From positions 1-12,644 of the forward strand of contig JAIPHI010000070.1 in NCBI GenBank assembly GCA_021735285.1: 12,644 nucleotides of DNA, written 5' to 3'. Positions 5,502 to 12,644 of the stretch are shown piece after piece. Source of the stretch: Fidelibacterota bacterium (GTDB taxonomy: Bacteria; Fidelibacterota; UBA2242; JAFGTP01). Each line of letters starts with the position of its first letter. The first letter of the stretch is position 1. The translations under genes and the position numbers were made by a program. Below the pieces are notes generated by a model, which had not been told where the DNA came from, ran no database searches, and worked only from the letters and a program-made list of their open reading frames with translations.

Positions 5502-7202
5502 ATGCAGGTTATTGAAAGAGAAAAGGTGAAATCCGAAATCAAAGACCTGAAAGCTAAATACGGTGATGATCGTTCTGCATTATTACCTATTTTACATGCT
5601 TTGCAGAACAAATATAATTATCTTTCCGATGTTATAATGCAGGAAACCGCTCATTCCCTGGATATTCATCCAGTGGAAGTGGAAGGAGTGGTGAGTTTTT
5701 ATAGTTTTTTCAGAACTAACAAAAAGCAGGGCAAATATGTAATCCGTCTCTGCCAGACTATTTCCTGCGACCTGGCAGGTAAAAAGAATGTCGCCCGGCA
5801 GCTGGAAAATGAACTGGGTATCAAATTCGGAGAGACTACTGAAGACCGCATGTTTACCTTAGAATATACAAATTGTATGGGTATGTGTGATAAAGGACCG
5901 GCCATGATGGTAAATGATCGCCTATTTGCTCGGGTCACACCGGCCAAAGTCTCTGATATAATTGCTGATTGCAGAAGTAATTTTATCAAAACGGACTTTC
6001 CCGATGTTGTGCCTTCAAATGTAGAAAAAACAGGGCCTATTCTGAATAATGATGTAAAAAACCATGCAGGATTGAAAAAAGCACTGAAAATGAAACGACC
6101 TGATATTTTAGCTGAAATCAAAAAATCCGGTTTAAAAGGCAGAGGTGGAGCTGGTTTCCCGACTTCTGTCAAGTGGCAATTAGCTGCTGCCGCCAAAAGT
6201 GATAAAAAATATGTTGTTTGCAATGCCGATGAAGGAGAGCCAGGCACATTCAAAGATAGATATCTTTTATATCAACATACTGATAAAATGTTAGATGGTA
6301 TGACTATCGCCGCTTATGTTTTAGGTGCTAAGAAAGGCTATATCTATTTAAGGGGCGAATATATGTATCTTAAAAATTTCTTACTGGAAAAAATAGAAAA
6401 ACGCAAAGAGGAGAATCTGCTTGGTAAAAATATTCTTGATAAAGGTTTGGAATTCGATATTGAACTGAGGATGGGAGCAGGAGCTTATGTTTGTGGTGAA
6501 GAGACAGCATTGATCGAATCTCTGGAAGGAAATCGCGGAGAGGCTAGAAACCGTCCGCCCTTTCCAACTGATGTTGGCTTACAAAATCATCCTACAACAG
6601 TTAATAATGTCGAGACTTTTATCGATTCTGCTTTAATTTGTGCGCAAGGTGCAGATTGGTTCCAGGAACATGGTACAGAGCAGTCCTCGGGGACAAAATT
6701 ATTTAGCGTCTCTGGTGATTGCAAGAAGCCTGGTATCTATGAATTACCCTATGGAATCACTATTCGGGATATGCTGGCTGAAGTTGAAGGCGAAGCTGCC
6801 AAAGCCGTTCAAATAGGTGGAGCCGGTGGACAGTGTATACCAGCTAAGGATTTTGACAGGAAAATCAGCTATGAAGATGTGCCTTCCGGTGGGTCAATTA
6901 TTGTGTTTGGACCGGAGCGTGATATGTTAAAAGTTGCTAAAAATTTCATGGAATTCTTTGTAGAGGAATCATGTGGCCAATGTACTCCCTGCCGGGAAGG
7001 TAATCCCAAACTTCTGGAAGGGATTGAAATGCTTGAAGAAGGCCGATGTTCATCGTCATATTTAAGTGAGCTGATCAAACTGGGCGAAACTATGCAGGTA
7101 GCTTCAAAATGTGGTTTAGGTCAATCAAGTCCCAATGCTTTCCTTTCCATAGTGAAAAATTTTAAATCCGAAGTACTCGGCCGTGTGCCAGAGAAAGTTT
7201 AA
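5502..7202 (+). CDS. NADH-oxidising subunit of [FeFe]-hydrogenase: NuoE-NuoF fusion (HydB/HoxF-like)
   Basis: One 566-residue chain joins two complex I-type modules. Residues 1-160 are a NuoE-like thioredoxin-fold domain with all four [2Fe-2S] ligands: Cys84, Cys89, Cys125, Cys129. After a linker (160-185) comes the NuoF module with the FMN-site glycine motif GRGGAGFP (213-220), the NADH/FMN-site motif NADEGEPGTF (241-250), and a [4Fe-4S] site at Cys491, Cys494, Cys497 and Cys537. It should oxidise NADH at FMN and pass single electrons to HydA encoded next. The chain ends 29 residues after Cys537, so the C-terminal 2[4Fe-4S] ferredoxin domain of bifurcating HydB proteins is absent, and no separate NuoE gene is present. 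AAGGAGG precedes the ATG with good spacing. HydA starts 12 bases after the stop. A formate-dehydrogenase diaphorase (FdsB-like) would look similar, but the partner gene settles the role. Confidence 0.93.
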   Translation: MQVIEREKVKSEIKDLKAKYGDDRSALLPILHALQNKYNYLSDVIMQETAHSLDIHPVEVEGVVSFYSFFRTNKKQGKYVIRLCQTISCDLAGKKNVARQLENELGIKFGETTEDRMFTLEYTNCMGMCDKGPAMMVNDRLFARVTPAKVSDIIADCRSNFIKTDFPDVVPSNVEKTGPILNNDVKNHAGLKKALKMKRPDILAEIKKSGLKGRGGAGFPTSVKWQLAAAAKSDKKYVVCNADEGEPGTFKDRYLLYQHTDKMLDGMTIAAYVLGAKKGYIYLRGEYMYLKNFLLEKIEKRKEENLLGKNILDKGLEFDIELRMGAGAYVCGEETALIESLEGNRGEARNRPPFPTDVGLQNHPTTVNNVETFIDSALICAQGADWFQEHGTEQSSGTKLFSVSGDCKKPGIYELPYGITIRDMLAEVEGEAAKAVQIGGAGGQCIPAKDFDRKISYEDVPSGGSIIVFGPERDMLKVAKNFMEFFVEESCGQCTPCREGNPKLLEGIEMLEEGRCSSSYLSELIKLGETMQVASKCGLGQSSPNAFLSIVKNFKSEVLGRVPEKV

Positions 7203-7214
7203 GGAGGTTAAATA

Positions 7215-9158
7215 ATGACTGATAATAAAGAAAAACTGGATTTTACTCAAGATAAAAGTTCAAGAAGACCAAAAAGTACTACTCCCTCGACAGTAAAAAA
7301 ACCGGAGAATAAAGATGCTCTGGGAGCCATGATTAAGGTTACTATCGATGGAAAAGATATAAAAGTTCCAATGGGTACTACTATTCTAGAGGCAGCCAAA
7401 GAATTAGGTATTACTATTCCAACTCTTTGTGATCATAGTGATCTTTGTGTTGCCGGAGTATGCCGGATTTGTGTAGTGGAAGTAGAAGGTATGAATAATC
7501 TTCAGGCTTCATGTGCTTACCCGATTACATCTCCAATCAAAGTGCATACCCACACCCGAAAGGTTCGTCAGGCACGGCGGCATGTGCTTGATCTGATGCT
7601 GGCCAAACATTATGGCGAATGTTACAGCTGTGTCAGAAATGGCAATTGTGAGCTTCAGGATCTCGCTGATCAATATGGAGTCGATTTCTATCGGTTCGGC
7701 CATATGGAGAAGCCAGAAAAGGGTAGTGATGATAGCAGCTATGCCATAGAAAGAGATATGGATAAATGTATTCTATGCCGCAGATGTGTGCGTACTTGTG
7801 TTGATCTTCAGGAAGTAGGTGTTTATGATGTACTAGACCGAGGTGAAGAAACCCATATAGGTACATTCTTAGATAAACCAATGAATGAGGTTATCTGTAT
7901 AAACTGTGGTCAATGTATTAATCGCTGTCCTACAGGAGCCTTACACGCCAAAGATCCCTCAGATGTAATCTGGAATGCAATTGATGATAAAAGTAAACAT
8001 GTTGTTATTCAAACTGCTCCGGCCCCACGTTCAGCAATTGGGGAATGTTTTGAGGGAGTAGAACCCGGTACGCCCCTTACTTTTGAAATGAATACTGCTA
8101 TTCGTTATTGTGGATTTGATAAGGTCTTTGATACAAACTTTTCAGCCGATCTAACCATAATAGAAGAAGGGACAGAATTAATTCAACGTCTATATGGTGC
8201 TCTTGTAGAAGACAAAGGTGAGGCGCTTCCACAATTTACTTCCTGTTCTCCAGGCTGGGTTAAATATATTGAACATTTTTATCCTGAAATGTTGAAACAT
8301 GTATCTTCGGCAAAGAGTCCGCAGCAGATGTTCGGTGCTGTTATCAAGACTTATTATGCAGAATTGAATGATATTGATCCCGCCGATATTGTAACTGTTG
8401 CACTGATGCCCTGCACTGCTAAAAAGTTTGAATGTAATCGACCGGAAATGAATGATTCAGGTTTCAAGGATATCGATTATGGTTTGACCACAAGAGAACT
8501 GGCCCAGATGTTTAAAGAAGCCGGTATTGAATTACCAAAACTGAAAAAATCTGATTTTGATGATCCATTTGGAACCCAAACCGGTTCCGGTGTTATTTTC
8601 GGAGCTACTGGAGGAGTAATGGAATCAGCGATTCGAACTGTCTATGAATTGGTTACAGGTAAGAAAATCGATGATCTTTTTGATCATGCTAATATAATGC
8701 CTGTGCGTGGATTTGACGGCATTAGATATGCTGAATTGCCAATCGAAGAAGTAGGGCCAGTACCGGAGCTACTGGAGGGTCTTGTACCCAACTGGGATTG
8801 GCTCAAAGGTGTGACTCTAAAAGTTGCTGTTGCGCATGGTACTGCAAATGCAAAAAAAGTTCTAGAGAATATCAAAGAAGGCGGTAAATTAAGTGAATGT
8901 CATTTCATCGAATTTATGGCTTGTCCGGGTGGCTGCCTGGGTGGTGGTGGAATGCCTATCCCCACTAATGAAGAAATTCGAGCCGCGCGTGCAAAAGCCA
9001 TTTATGCTGAAGATGAAGCCAGTGAAGTTAGAAAATCCTATGAAAATCCTGCGATTGCAAAACTGTATTCTGAATTCTTTACAGAAGGACCATGTAGTCA
9101 TAAAAGCCATGAATTATTGCACACTGGCTACAATGTCAGAGGTAAAAAAATGGTCTAA
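7215..9158 (+). CDS. hydA: [FeFe]-hydrogenase catalytic subunit, multi-cluster HydA/HndD type
   Basis: This 647-residue protein makes or consumes H2 at an H-cluster. Residues 1-38 are a Lys/Ser/Pro-rich tail. Then follow a [2Fe-2S] ferredoxin domain (Cys72, Cys83, Cys86, Cys100), a His-ligated [4Fe-4S] site (His132, Cys136, Cys139, Cys145), and two [4Fe-4S] clusters (Cys185, 188, 191, 195 and Cys228, 231, 234, 238). The H domain (about 262-600) has L1 TSCSPGW (342-348), L2 MPCTAKKFE (398-406) and L3 from Glu566 to Pro581 with Cys570 and Cys574; a small-subunit-like tail ends the chain. Against C. pasteurianum CpI, proton-path residues correspond to Cys344, Glu318, Glu321 and Ser364, all kept. 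Ser345 replaces the second Cys of the classic TSCCP motif. AAGGAGG before ATG 7215 fixes the start over Met39. It lacks a signal peptide, so it is cytoplasmic. It is paired with the NuoEF fusion upstream and needs HydE, HydF and HydG, which are not in this window. Confidence 0.96.
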   Translation: MTDNKEKLDFTQDKSSRRPKSTTPSTVKKPENKDALGAMIKVTIDGKDIKVPMGTTILEAAKELGITIPTLCDHSDLCVAGVCRICVVEVEGMNNLQASCAYPITSPIKVHTHTRKVRQARRHVLDLMLAKHYGECYSCVRNGNCELQDLADQYGVDFYRFGHMEKPEKGSDDSSYAIERDMDKCILCRRCVRTCVDLQEVGVYDVLDRGEETHIGTFLDKPMNEVICINCGQCINRCPTGALHAKDPSDVIWNAIDDKSKHVVIQTAPAPRSAIGECFEGVEPGTPLTFEMNTAIRYCGFDKVFDTNFSADLTIIEEGTELIQRLYGALVEDKGEALPQFTSCSPGWVKYIEHFYPEMLKHVSSAKSPQQMFGAVIKTYYAELNDIDPADIVTVALMPCTAKKFECNRPEMNDSGFKDIDYGLTTRELAQMFKEAGIELPKLKKSDFDDPFGTQTGSGVIFGATGGVMESAIRTVYELVTGKKIDDLFDHANIMPVRGFDGIRYAELPIEEVGPVPELLEGLVPNWDWLKGVTLKVAVAHGTANAKKVLENIKEGGKLSECHFIEFMACPGGCLGGGGMPIPTNEEIRAARAKAIYAEDEASEVRKSYENPAIAKLYSEFFTEGPCSHKSHELLHTGYNVRGKKMV

Positions 9159-9184
9159 TATAAATTCTTGACCAATACAAAGAT

Positions 9185-9220
9185 AGGGGCAAGCCTTTTT
9201 TGGTTTGCCCCTCTTATTAT
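9185..9220 (+). terminator. Rho-independent terminator of the hydrogenase operon
   Basis: AGGGGCAAGCC (9185-9195) pairs with GGTTTGCCCCT (9202-9212), 11 bp with one G-T wobble, around a T-rich 6-base loop, and is followed by TCTTATTATTTT-like sequence. It lies 26 bases after the HydA stop. Confidence 0.88.
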
Positions 9221-9568
9221 TTTAGATCTTGTTGAGTTAGTTACAAAAGTAATGAGAAACTTCGGGAGCGCAGCTTCGTTTCTTTATTTTAGTTGCTTAA
9301 ATTCAAATATAATAACCCGAGCGGGTGAGTTCATATTGGTTTAGCGGAATGTCATCTAACACAACTCGTCTTATTTGTATTTTTATCCTAAGCCCTCAAT
9401 GGGCTGAGGAAAAATTACGGAAACGGGAAGCCGGGAAATAGAGAAGGGAGAATTTTTTTTGTTTCTTTCTTGAAAAAGTCATAGCAATCACCATGACATT
9501 TTGTGTTCCAGTACCTTTTTAAAGTGGATCAATAATGGAAAAGCAGTAGAATAGAATTCTAAAAATTG
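9221..9568. other. Gap between hydrogenase operon and tRNA-Leu, with orphan hairpins
   Basis: No coding frame is credible. AGAAAC/GTTTCT (9255-9260 with 9278-9283) followed by TTATTTT could be a second, weak terminator. Beyond it, a GC-richer stretch holds an imperfect stem at 9324-9370 and a strong hairpin at 9386-9410, neither followed by a T run. The segment 9411-9470 is purine-rich and ends in a T8 run near 9453. The TTTTT after the tRNA 3' end (plus-strand A run at 9561-9565) probably stops tRNA transcription. Confidence 0.5.
9386..9410. repeat. Strong orphan hairpin
   Basis: TCCTAAGCCC (9386-9395) and GGGCTGAGGA (9401-9410) are reverse complements except for one A-G pair, around the loop TCAAT. 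Neighbouring T and A runs extend the stem outward. It lacks a terminator tail on both strands. Confidence 0.5.
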
Positions 9569-9654
9569 TGCCGAAGGGGGGAGTCGAACCCCCACAGCTC
9601 GCAAGAACCGGCGGATTTTGAATCCGCTGCGTCTACCAGTTCCGCCACTTCGGC
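9569..9654 (-). tRNA. tRNA-Leu, anticodon CAA (reads UUG)
   Basis: The minus strand folds into a class II tRNA of 86 bases. The acceptor stem is GCCGAAG with CTTCGGC and discriminator A. The anticodon stem GCGGA/TCCGC holds loop TTCAAAA, giving anticodon CAA at 9618-9620. A long variable arm (GGTTCTTGCGAGCT region) is typical of leucine tRNAs, and the T arm is GGGGG-TTCGACT-CCCCC. The 3' CCA is not encoded: the next bases are CAA, then TTTTT, which can end transcription. A possible minus-strand promoter (TTGTAT at 9695-9700 and TTTAAT at 9674-9679) has only a 15-base spacer. Confidence 0.96.
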
Positions 9655-9759
9655 TCCTAAAGAACAGCAGAAAATTAAAATTTTTAGTAACAAAATACAA
9701 TTAAAATGTATCTAAAACTTAGTTAAGGTTCAAAAGTCAGTTTCAAATCATTTTTACTT

Positions 9760-9787
9760 TTGATATTTGATAAATATTTAATATTAT
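9760..9787 (+). promoter_or_regulatory. Candidate sigma-70-type promoter for the acyl-CoA synthetase-purM pair
   Basis: TTGATA (9760-9765) and TATTAT (9782-9787) each match the consensus at five of six positions with a 16-base spacer. The start of transcription would fall near 9794, about 26-29 bases before the start codon and just ahead of the AAGGAG ribosome site at 9811. Confidence 0.5.
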
Positions 9788-9819
9788 TGGTGGATAGAAA
9801 ACCTGTATAAAAGGAGAAA

Positions 9820-11628
9820 ATGATGTCATCGTATGGAGATTATACTACTCTGGCAGAGTTATTTATTTATGCTACGGATAAATTTGCTGATGAAGTTGCT
9901 TATCGATACAAAGTTGGTGATGAATGGAAATCCGTGACCTTTAATCAAGTGAGAAAGGAGGTTGAGGAGATTGCCGGGGGACTTAAAAGATTTGGCTTTG
10001 AACCCAACGATCATGTAGGAATAATGGCTGAAAATAGCCGACATTGGGCAATGATAGATTATGCCACTTTGTGCTCCAGAGGGACGCTTACTACCATATA
10101 TCCTAGTTTAACCACCAAGCAGGCTAAATGGATTATTCTGCATTCGGAATGCAAATTCCTATTTTGTGGTACAAAACATGAAGCTGAAAAAATATTACCT
10201 GTTTTTGATTCTCTGCCCCGGGTTGAAAAAGTCTTTATTATAAATGATGACAGTGTGGAGCATCCTGATTTTATACCTTTTAGCGACCTGGTGAATGAAG
10301 GGAAACAATATATTTCTCAATATTCTGATGAATTTAAAAAAGATGTCAAATCTGTGAAACCGGAAGACCTGGCTACTTTGATCTATACTTCAGGAACTAC
10401 AGGAGTACCAAAAGGGGTGATGTTAACCCATAAAAACATAGTTGCCAATGTGCTGGATTCCTTACAGGCTCTTGATATTAGTATAAATGATTCCATGCTT
10501 TCGTTTTTACCATTAAGTCATTCATTCGAAAGGACTGGCGGTCATTTTTGTCCTTTTGCTGAGGGAGCAACAGTGTGTTATGCAGAAAATTTATTGAAAG
10601 TTGCAGAAAATATTGTTGAAGTAAGTCCTACGGTTATGATGACAGTACCGCGCTTGTTAGAAAAAATATATACAAAGATAAATTCCCAGCTACAAAAGGA
10701 GTCCCGAGTAAAGCAAAATATATTTCAATGGGCGCGGAAAATTGGTGAACAGGTATTTAAAGCTGAAAATTCAGGTGAGAAAATAGGATTTTTCCTAAAA
10801 CAGAAATATAATCTGGCAAATAAACTTGTGTTTTCGAAAATTAAAGAAAAAGTCGGAGGCAAATTGAGGTACATGGTCTCGGGAGGAGCGCCGTTACCCA
10901 GGAGTGTTGCCCTTTTCTTAAATAGTATAGGAATTACTGTGCAGGAAGGCTATGGCTTAACAGAAACCGCGCCTGTGCTTTCTGCTAATCGTTTAGGTGA
11001 AAATAAAATAGGAACTGTTGGTCCGCCCCTTGAAACAGTGCGCATCAGGATTGCTCCCGATGGAGAACTTTTAGTGAAAGGTCCTAATGTGATGAAGGGC
11101 TATTATAAAAACAAGGAAGAAACACGCAAAGCAATTGATGAGGAGGGTTGGTTTCACACCGGAGATATTGCTGAAATAGATGAGGATGGCTATATTAAGA
11201 TAACAGACAGAAAAAAACATATTATTGTAACAGCGGGGGGTAAAAATGTAGCACCCCAGCAGTTAGAAGGGATATTAGTTACATCCAAGTGGATAGAGCA
11301 GGTAGTGATTGTTGGTGATGATAGAAAGTATCTTGGAGCATTAGTTGTTCCTGCATTTCCCAATCTGGAGGAATGGGCTGAAGAAAATGGCTATGAGTGG
11401 GAGACTAAAGAAGATTTGATTTCTATTCCTGAAGTCAAAGCAATATACGATGAGGTGATAAAAAATTCTATGGATAGTTTTGCTCAATTTGAAAGAGTAC
11501 GGAAATATAAGTTGCTGACGAATGAATTCACGATTGAAGATGGGGAACTTACCCCTTCTTTAAAGATTAAAAGAAATGTTGTTCTGGATAAATATTCGGA
11601 TTTAATAGATGCAATGTATAATATATAA
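9820..11628 (+). CDS. Long-chain fatty acid-CoA ligase (AMP-forming, FadD/FAA-like)
   Basis: The 602-residue protein has the ANL adenylate-forming fold. Core motifs are present in order: P-loop-like YTSGTTGVPKG (189-199), the A4 region FLPLSHSFER (229-238), A5 YGLTE (378-382), A7 HTGD (446-449), A8 with Asp463-Arg464 in TDRKKHIIVTAGGKNVAP (462-479), and the C-terminal LTPSLKIKR (577-585) carrying the adenylation lysine. It activates a fatty acid with ATP to an acyl-AMP and then to acyl-CoA, releasing AMP and pyrophosphate. Length and the insert between A4 and A5 match long-chain ligases rather than acetyl-CoA synthetase. Two ATG codons are adjacent; GGAG is 3 bases from the first and 6 from the second (9823), so the second may be the true start. 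No membrane segment is seen. purM follows 14 bases later. Chain-length preference cannot be read, and the pairing with purM suggests no shared pathway. Confidence 0.93.
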   Translation: MMSSYGDYTTLAELFIYATDKFADEVAYRYKVGDEWKSVTFNQVRKEVEEIAGGLKRFGFEPNDHVGIMAENSRHWAMIDYATLCSRGTLTTIYPSLTTKQAKWIILHSECKFLFCGTKHEAEKILPVFDSLPRVEKVFIINDDSVEHPDFIPFSDLVNEGKQYISQYSDEFKKDVKSVKPEDLATLIYTSGTTGVPKGVMLTHKNIVANVLDSLQALDISINDSMLSFLPLSHSFERTGGHFCPFAEGATVCYAENLLKVAENIVEVSPTVMMTVPRLLEKIYTKINSQLQKESRVKQNIFQWARKIGEQVFKAENSGEKIGFFLKQKYNLANKLVFSKIKEKVGGKLRYMVSGGAPLPRSVALFLNSIGITVQEGYGLTETAPVLSANRLGENKIGTVGPPLETVRIRIAPDGELLVKGPNVMKGYYKNKEETRKAIDEEGWFHTGDIAEIDEDGYIKITDRKKHIIVTAGGKNVAPQQLEGILVTSKWIEQVVIVGDDRKYLGALVVPAFPNLEEWAEENGYEWETKEDLISIPEVKAIYDEVIKNSMDSFAQFERVRKYKLLTNEFTIEDGELTPSLKIKRNVVLDKYSDLIDAMYNI

Positions 11629-11642
11629 AGGATAGTAATTTC

Positions 11643-12635
11643 ATGGGGAAAACATATAAAGAAACCGGAGTTGATATTGAAGCTGGTGAAAAGGCAGTTT
11701 CCAGTATAAAAGAGATGGTGAAATCAACTTTTTCTGATAATGTTTTGACAGAAGTCGGCAGTTTTGGCGCTTGTTATTCATTTCCAGCAAAAGATTATAA
11801 AGAACCTGTTTTGGTTTCCAGCTCCGATGGTGTTGGTACTAAACTAATTGTAGCTAACAAAATGGATAAACACGATTCAATTGGCCAATGTCTGGTAAAC
11901 CATTGTGTTGATGATATTTTAACTATTGGAGCCCGCCCATTATATTTTTTGGATTATGTGGGAACGGGCAAACTGGTCCAGGAAAATTTCAAGTCCATTG
12001 TGAAAGGTCTGACAAAAGCCTGTCGTGAAAACGGATGCTCTTTGATTGGTGGCGAAACTGCTGAAATGCCGGATATTTATGAAGAGGATGATTATGACCT
12101 GGTTGGTAATATAACAGGTATTGTTGAGAAAGATAATATACTTACTGATCGTATTCAAAAAGGTGACATGCTAATAGGATTACGATCTTCCGGTTTGCAC
12201 ACAAATGGATACACTCTAGCCAGAAGTATTTTGTTAAATAAGCATAAAGTTGAGGATTATGTAGATATATTAGGTTGTACAGTGGGTGAAGAGATGCTGA
12301 AAGTTCACCGTTCATACTTAAATGTTGTTTCTCCTTTGCTTGAGAATCCTGGATTACACGGTATAAGTCATATTACAGGAGGTGGCATAATGGGGAACAC
12401 TCGACGTATTGTCCCGGAGGAGCTGGGTGTAGAAATAGATTGGGAGGCCTGGGAATGGCTGCCGATTTTTAAGTATATTCAAAAGGTTGGTAATATATCC
12501 GATATAGAGATGCGGAGAGTCTTTAATCTTGGTATCGGATTGATCTTAGTAGTTGATCCGGATTCAGTAGATAGTTTTGTTGAACAGCTAGAAAAAAGCG
12601 GAGAAGAGACCTATTTGCTGGGCACAATAAAATAA
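11643..12635 (+). CDS. purM: Phosphoribosylformylglycinamidine cyclo-ligase (AIR synthase)
   Basis: The 330-residue protein is complete and close to the usual PurM length of about 340-350. It catalyses the ATP-dependent closure of FGAM to aminoimidazole ribonucleotide in de novo purine synthesis, in the cytoplasm. Family motifs are clear: the N-terminal TYKETGVDI (4-12), SSSDGVGTK (59-67), a conserved segment around VNHCVDDI (85-92), GGETAEMP (136-143), SSGLHTNGY (182-190), HITGGG (243-248) and FNLGIG (294-299). These belong to the PurM/SelD/HypE ATP-binding superfamily; the GGETAEMP and HITGGG motifs set it apart from SelD and HypE, which matters next to a hydrogenase. The ATG is 14 bases after the acyl-CoA synthetase stop, with AAAGGA about 10 bases upstream as a weak ribosome site, so the two genes are probably one transcript. 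No other pur gene is visible before the window ends 9 bases later. Confidence 0.96.
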   Translation: MGKTYKETGVDIEAGEKAVSSIKEMVKSTFSDNVLTEVGSFGACYSFPAKDYKEPVLVSSSDGVGTKLIVANKMDKHDSIGQCLVNHCVDDILTIGARPLYFLDYVGTGKLVQENFKSIVKGLTKACRENGCSLIGGETAEMPDIYEEDDYDLVGNITGIVEKDNILTDRIQKGDMLIGLRSSGLHTNGYTLARSILLNKHKVEDYVDILGCTVGEEMLKVHRSYLNVVSPLLENPGLHGISHITGGGIMGNTRRIVPEELGVEIDWEAWEWLPIFKYIQKVGNISDIEMRRVFNLGIGLILVVDPDSVDSFVEQLEKSGEETYLLGTIK

Positions 12636-12644
12636 ATATTTTGG

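Noticed and set aside
5699..6253. Open frame of 184 codons on the minus strand
   Set aside because: It lies wholly antisense to the NuoEF gene, which has strong family motifs throughout; the frame has no ribosome site or recognisable domain.
8893..9171. Plus-strand open frame of 92 codons overlapping the end of hydA
   Set aside because: It is a shifted reading of the conserved L3 and C-terminal part of HydA, whose own frame continues intact to 9158.
11643..12635. Possibility that this gene is HypE or SelD, given the hydrogenase nearby
   Set aside because: GGETAEMP, SSGLHTNGY and HITGGG motifs and the FNLGIG segment are those of PurM; HypE serves [NiFe] enzymes, not [FeFe] enzymes.
1..12644. 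CRISPR array, transposon or prophage
   Set aside because: No regularly spaced repeats, transposase, integrase or phage genes were seen on either strand; the tRNA has no adjacent integrase or duplicated tRNA end that I could find.

Overview
The window is AT-rich bacterial DNA, with very AT-rich spacers, and reads as part of the chromosome of an anaerobic fermenter or syntroph. The main evidence is an NAD-linked [FeFe]-hydrogenase operon at 5118-9158. The other genes (AMP-forming acyl-CoA synthetase, PurM, a Nfu-type Fe-S protein, tRNA-Leu) are housekeeping or general metabolism. Shine-Dalgarno sites are canonical (AAGGAG/AAGGAGG) and the tRNA 3' CCA is not encoded. I cannot assign a phylum from sequence alone. 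No phage, plasmid, transposase or CRISPR array is visible.

Layout. (1) 1-550, minus: 5' part of an N-terminally anchored alpha/beta hydrolase running off the left edge. (2) 551-1128: AT-rich gap that may hold a decayed minus-strand gene. (3) 1129-3168, plus: soluble hybrid histidine kinase (coiled coil, two PAS, HisKA, HATPase, REC). (4) 3260-3601, minus: small PilZ protein with both c-di-GMP motifs, convergent with the kinase. (5) 3602-4376: long gap with inverted and direct repeats and a GC-richer island. (6) 4443-4670, minus: Nfu/NifU C-terminal-type Fe-S scaffold followed by a strong terminator. (7) 4671-5117: regulatory region, divergent between Nfu and the hydrogenase operon, rich in palindromes and containing a Rex/CRP-like site. 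(8) 5118-9158, plus: operon of a stand-alone receiver protein, a NuoE-NuoF fusion and a multi-cluster HydA, closed by a terminator. (9) 9221-9568: gap with two orphan hairpins, then tRNA-Leu(CAA) on minus. (10) 9820-12635, plus: long-chain acyl-CoA synthetase and purM, probably co-transcribed.

How the genes work together. The NuoE-NuoF fusion should oxidise NADH (FMN, one [2Fe-2S], one [4Fe-4S]) and pass electrons to the Fe-S relay and H-cluster of HydA, so the operon encodes a two-subunit NADH-linked hydrogenase that disposes of reductant as H2 (or runs in reverse). A Rex-like operator upstream would fit control by the NADH/NAD+ ratio. The receiver protein, the orphan hybrid kinase and the PilZ protein suggest phosphorelay and c-di-GMP inputs nearby, but no link between them is shown by the sequence. 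Hydrogenase maturases (HydE, HydF, HydG) are not in the window.

The points most worth a second look are the fused diaphorase without the C-terminal ferredoxin domain of classical bifurcating enzymes, the Ser in the L1 H-cluster motif, the receiver-only first gene, and the palindrome-dense operon leader. I do not see a clearly new type of biological system; most genes belong to well-known families.
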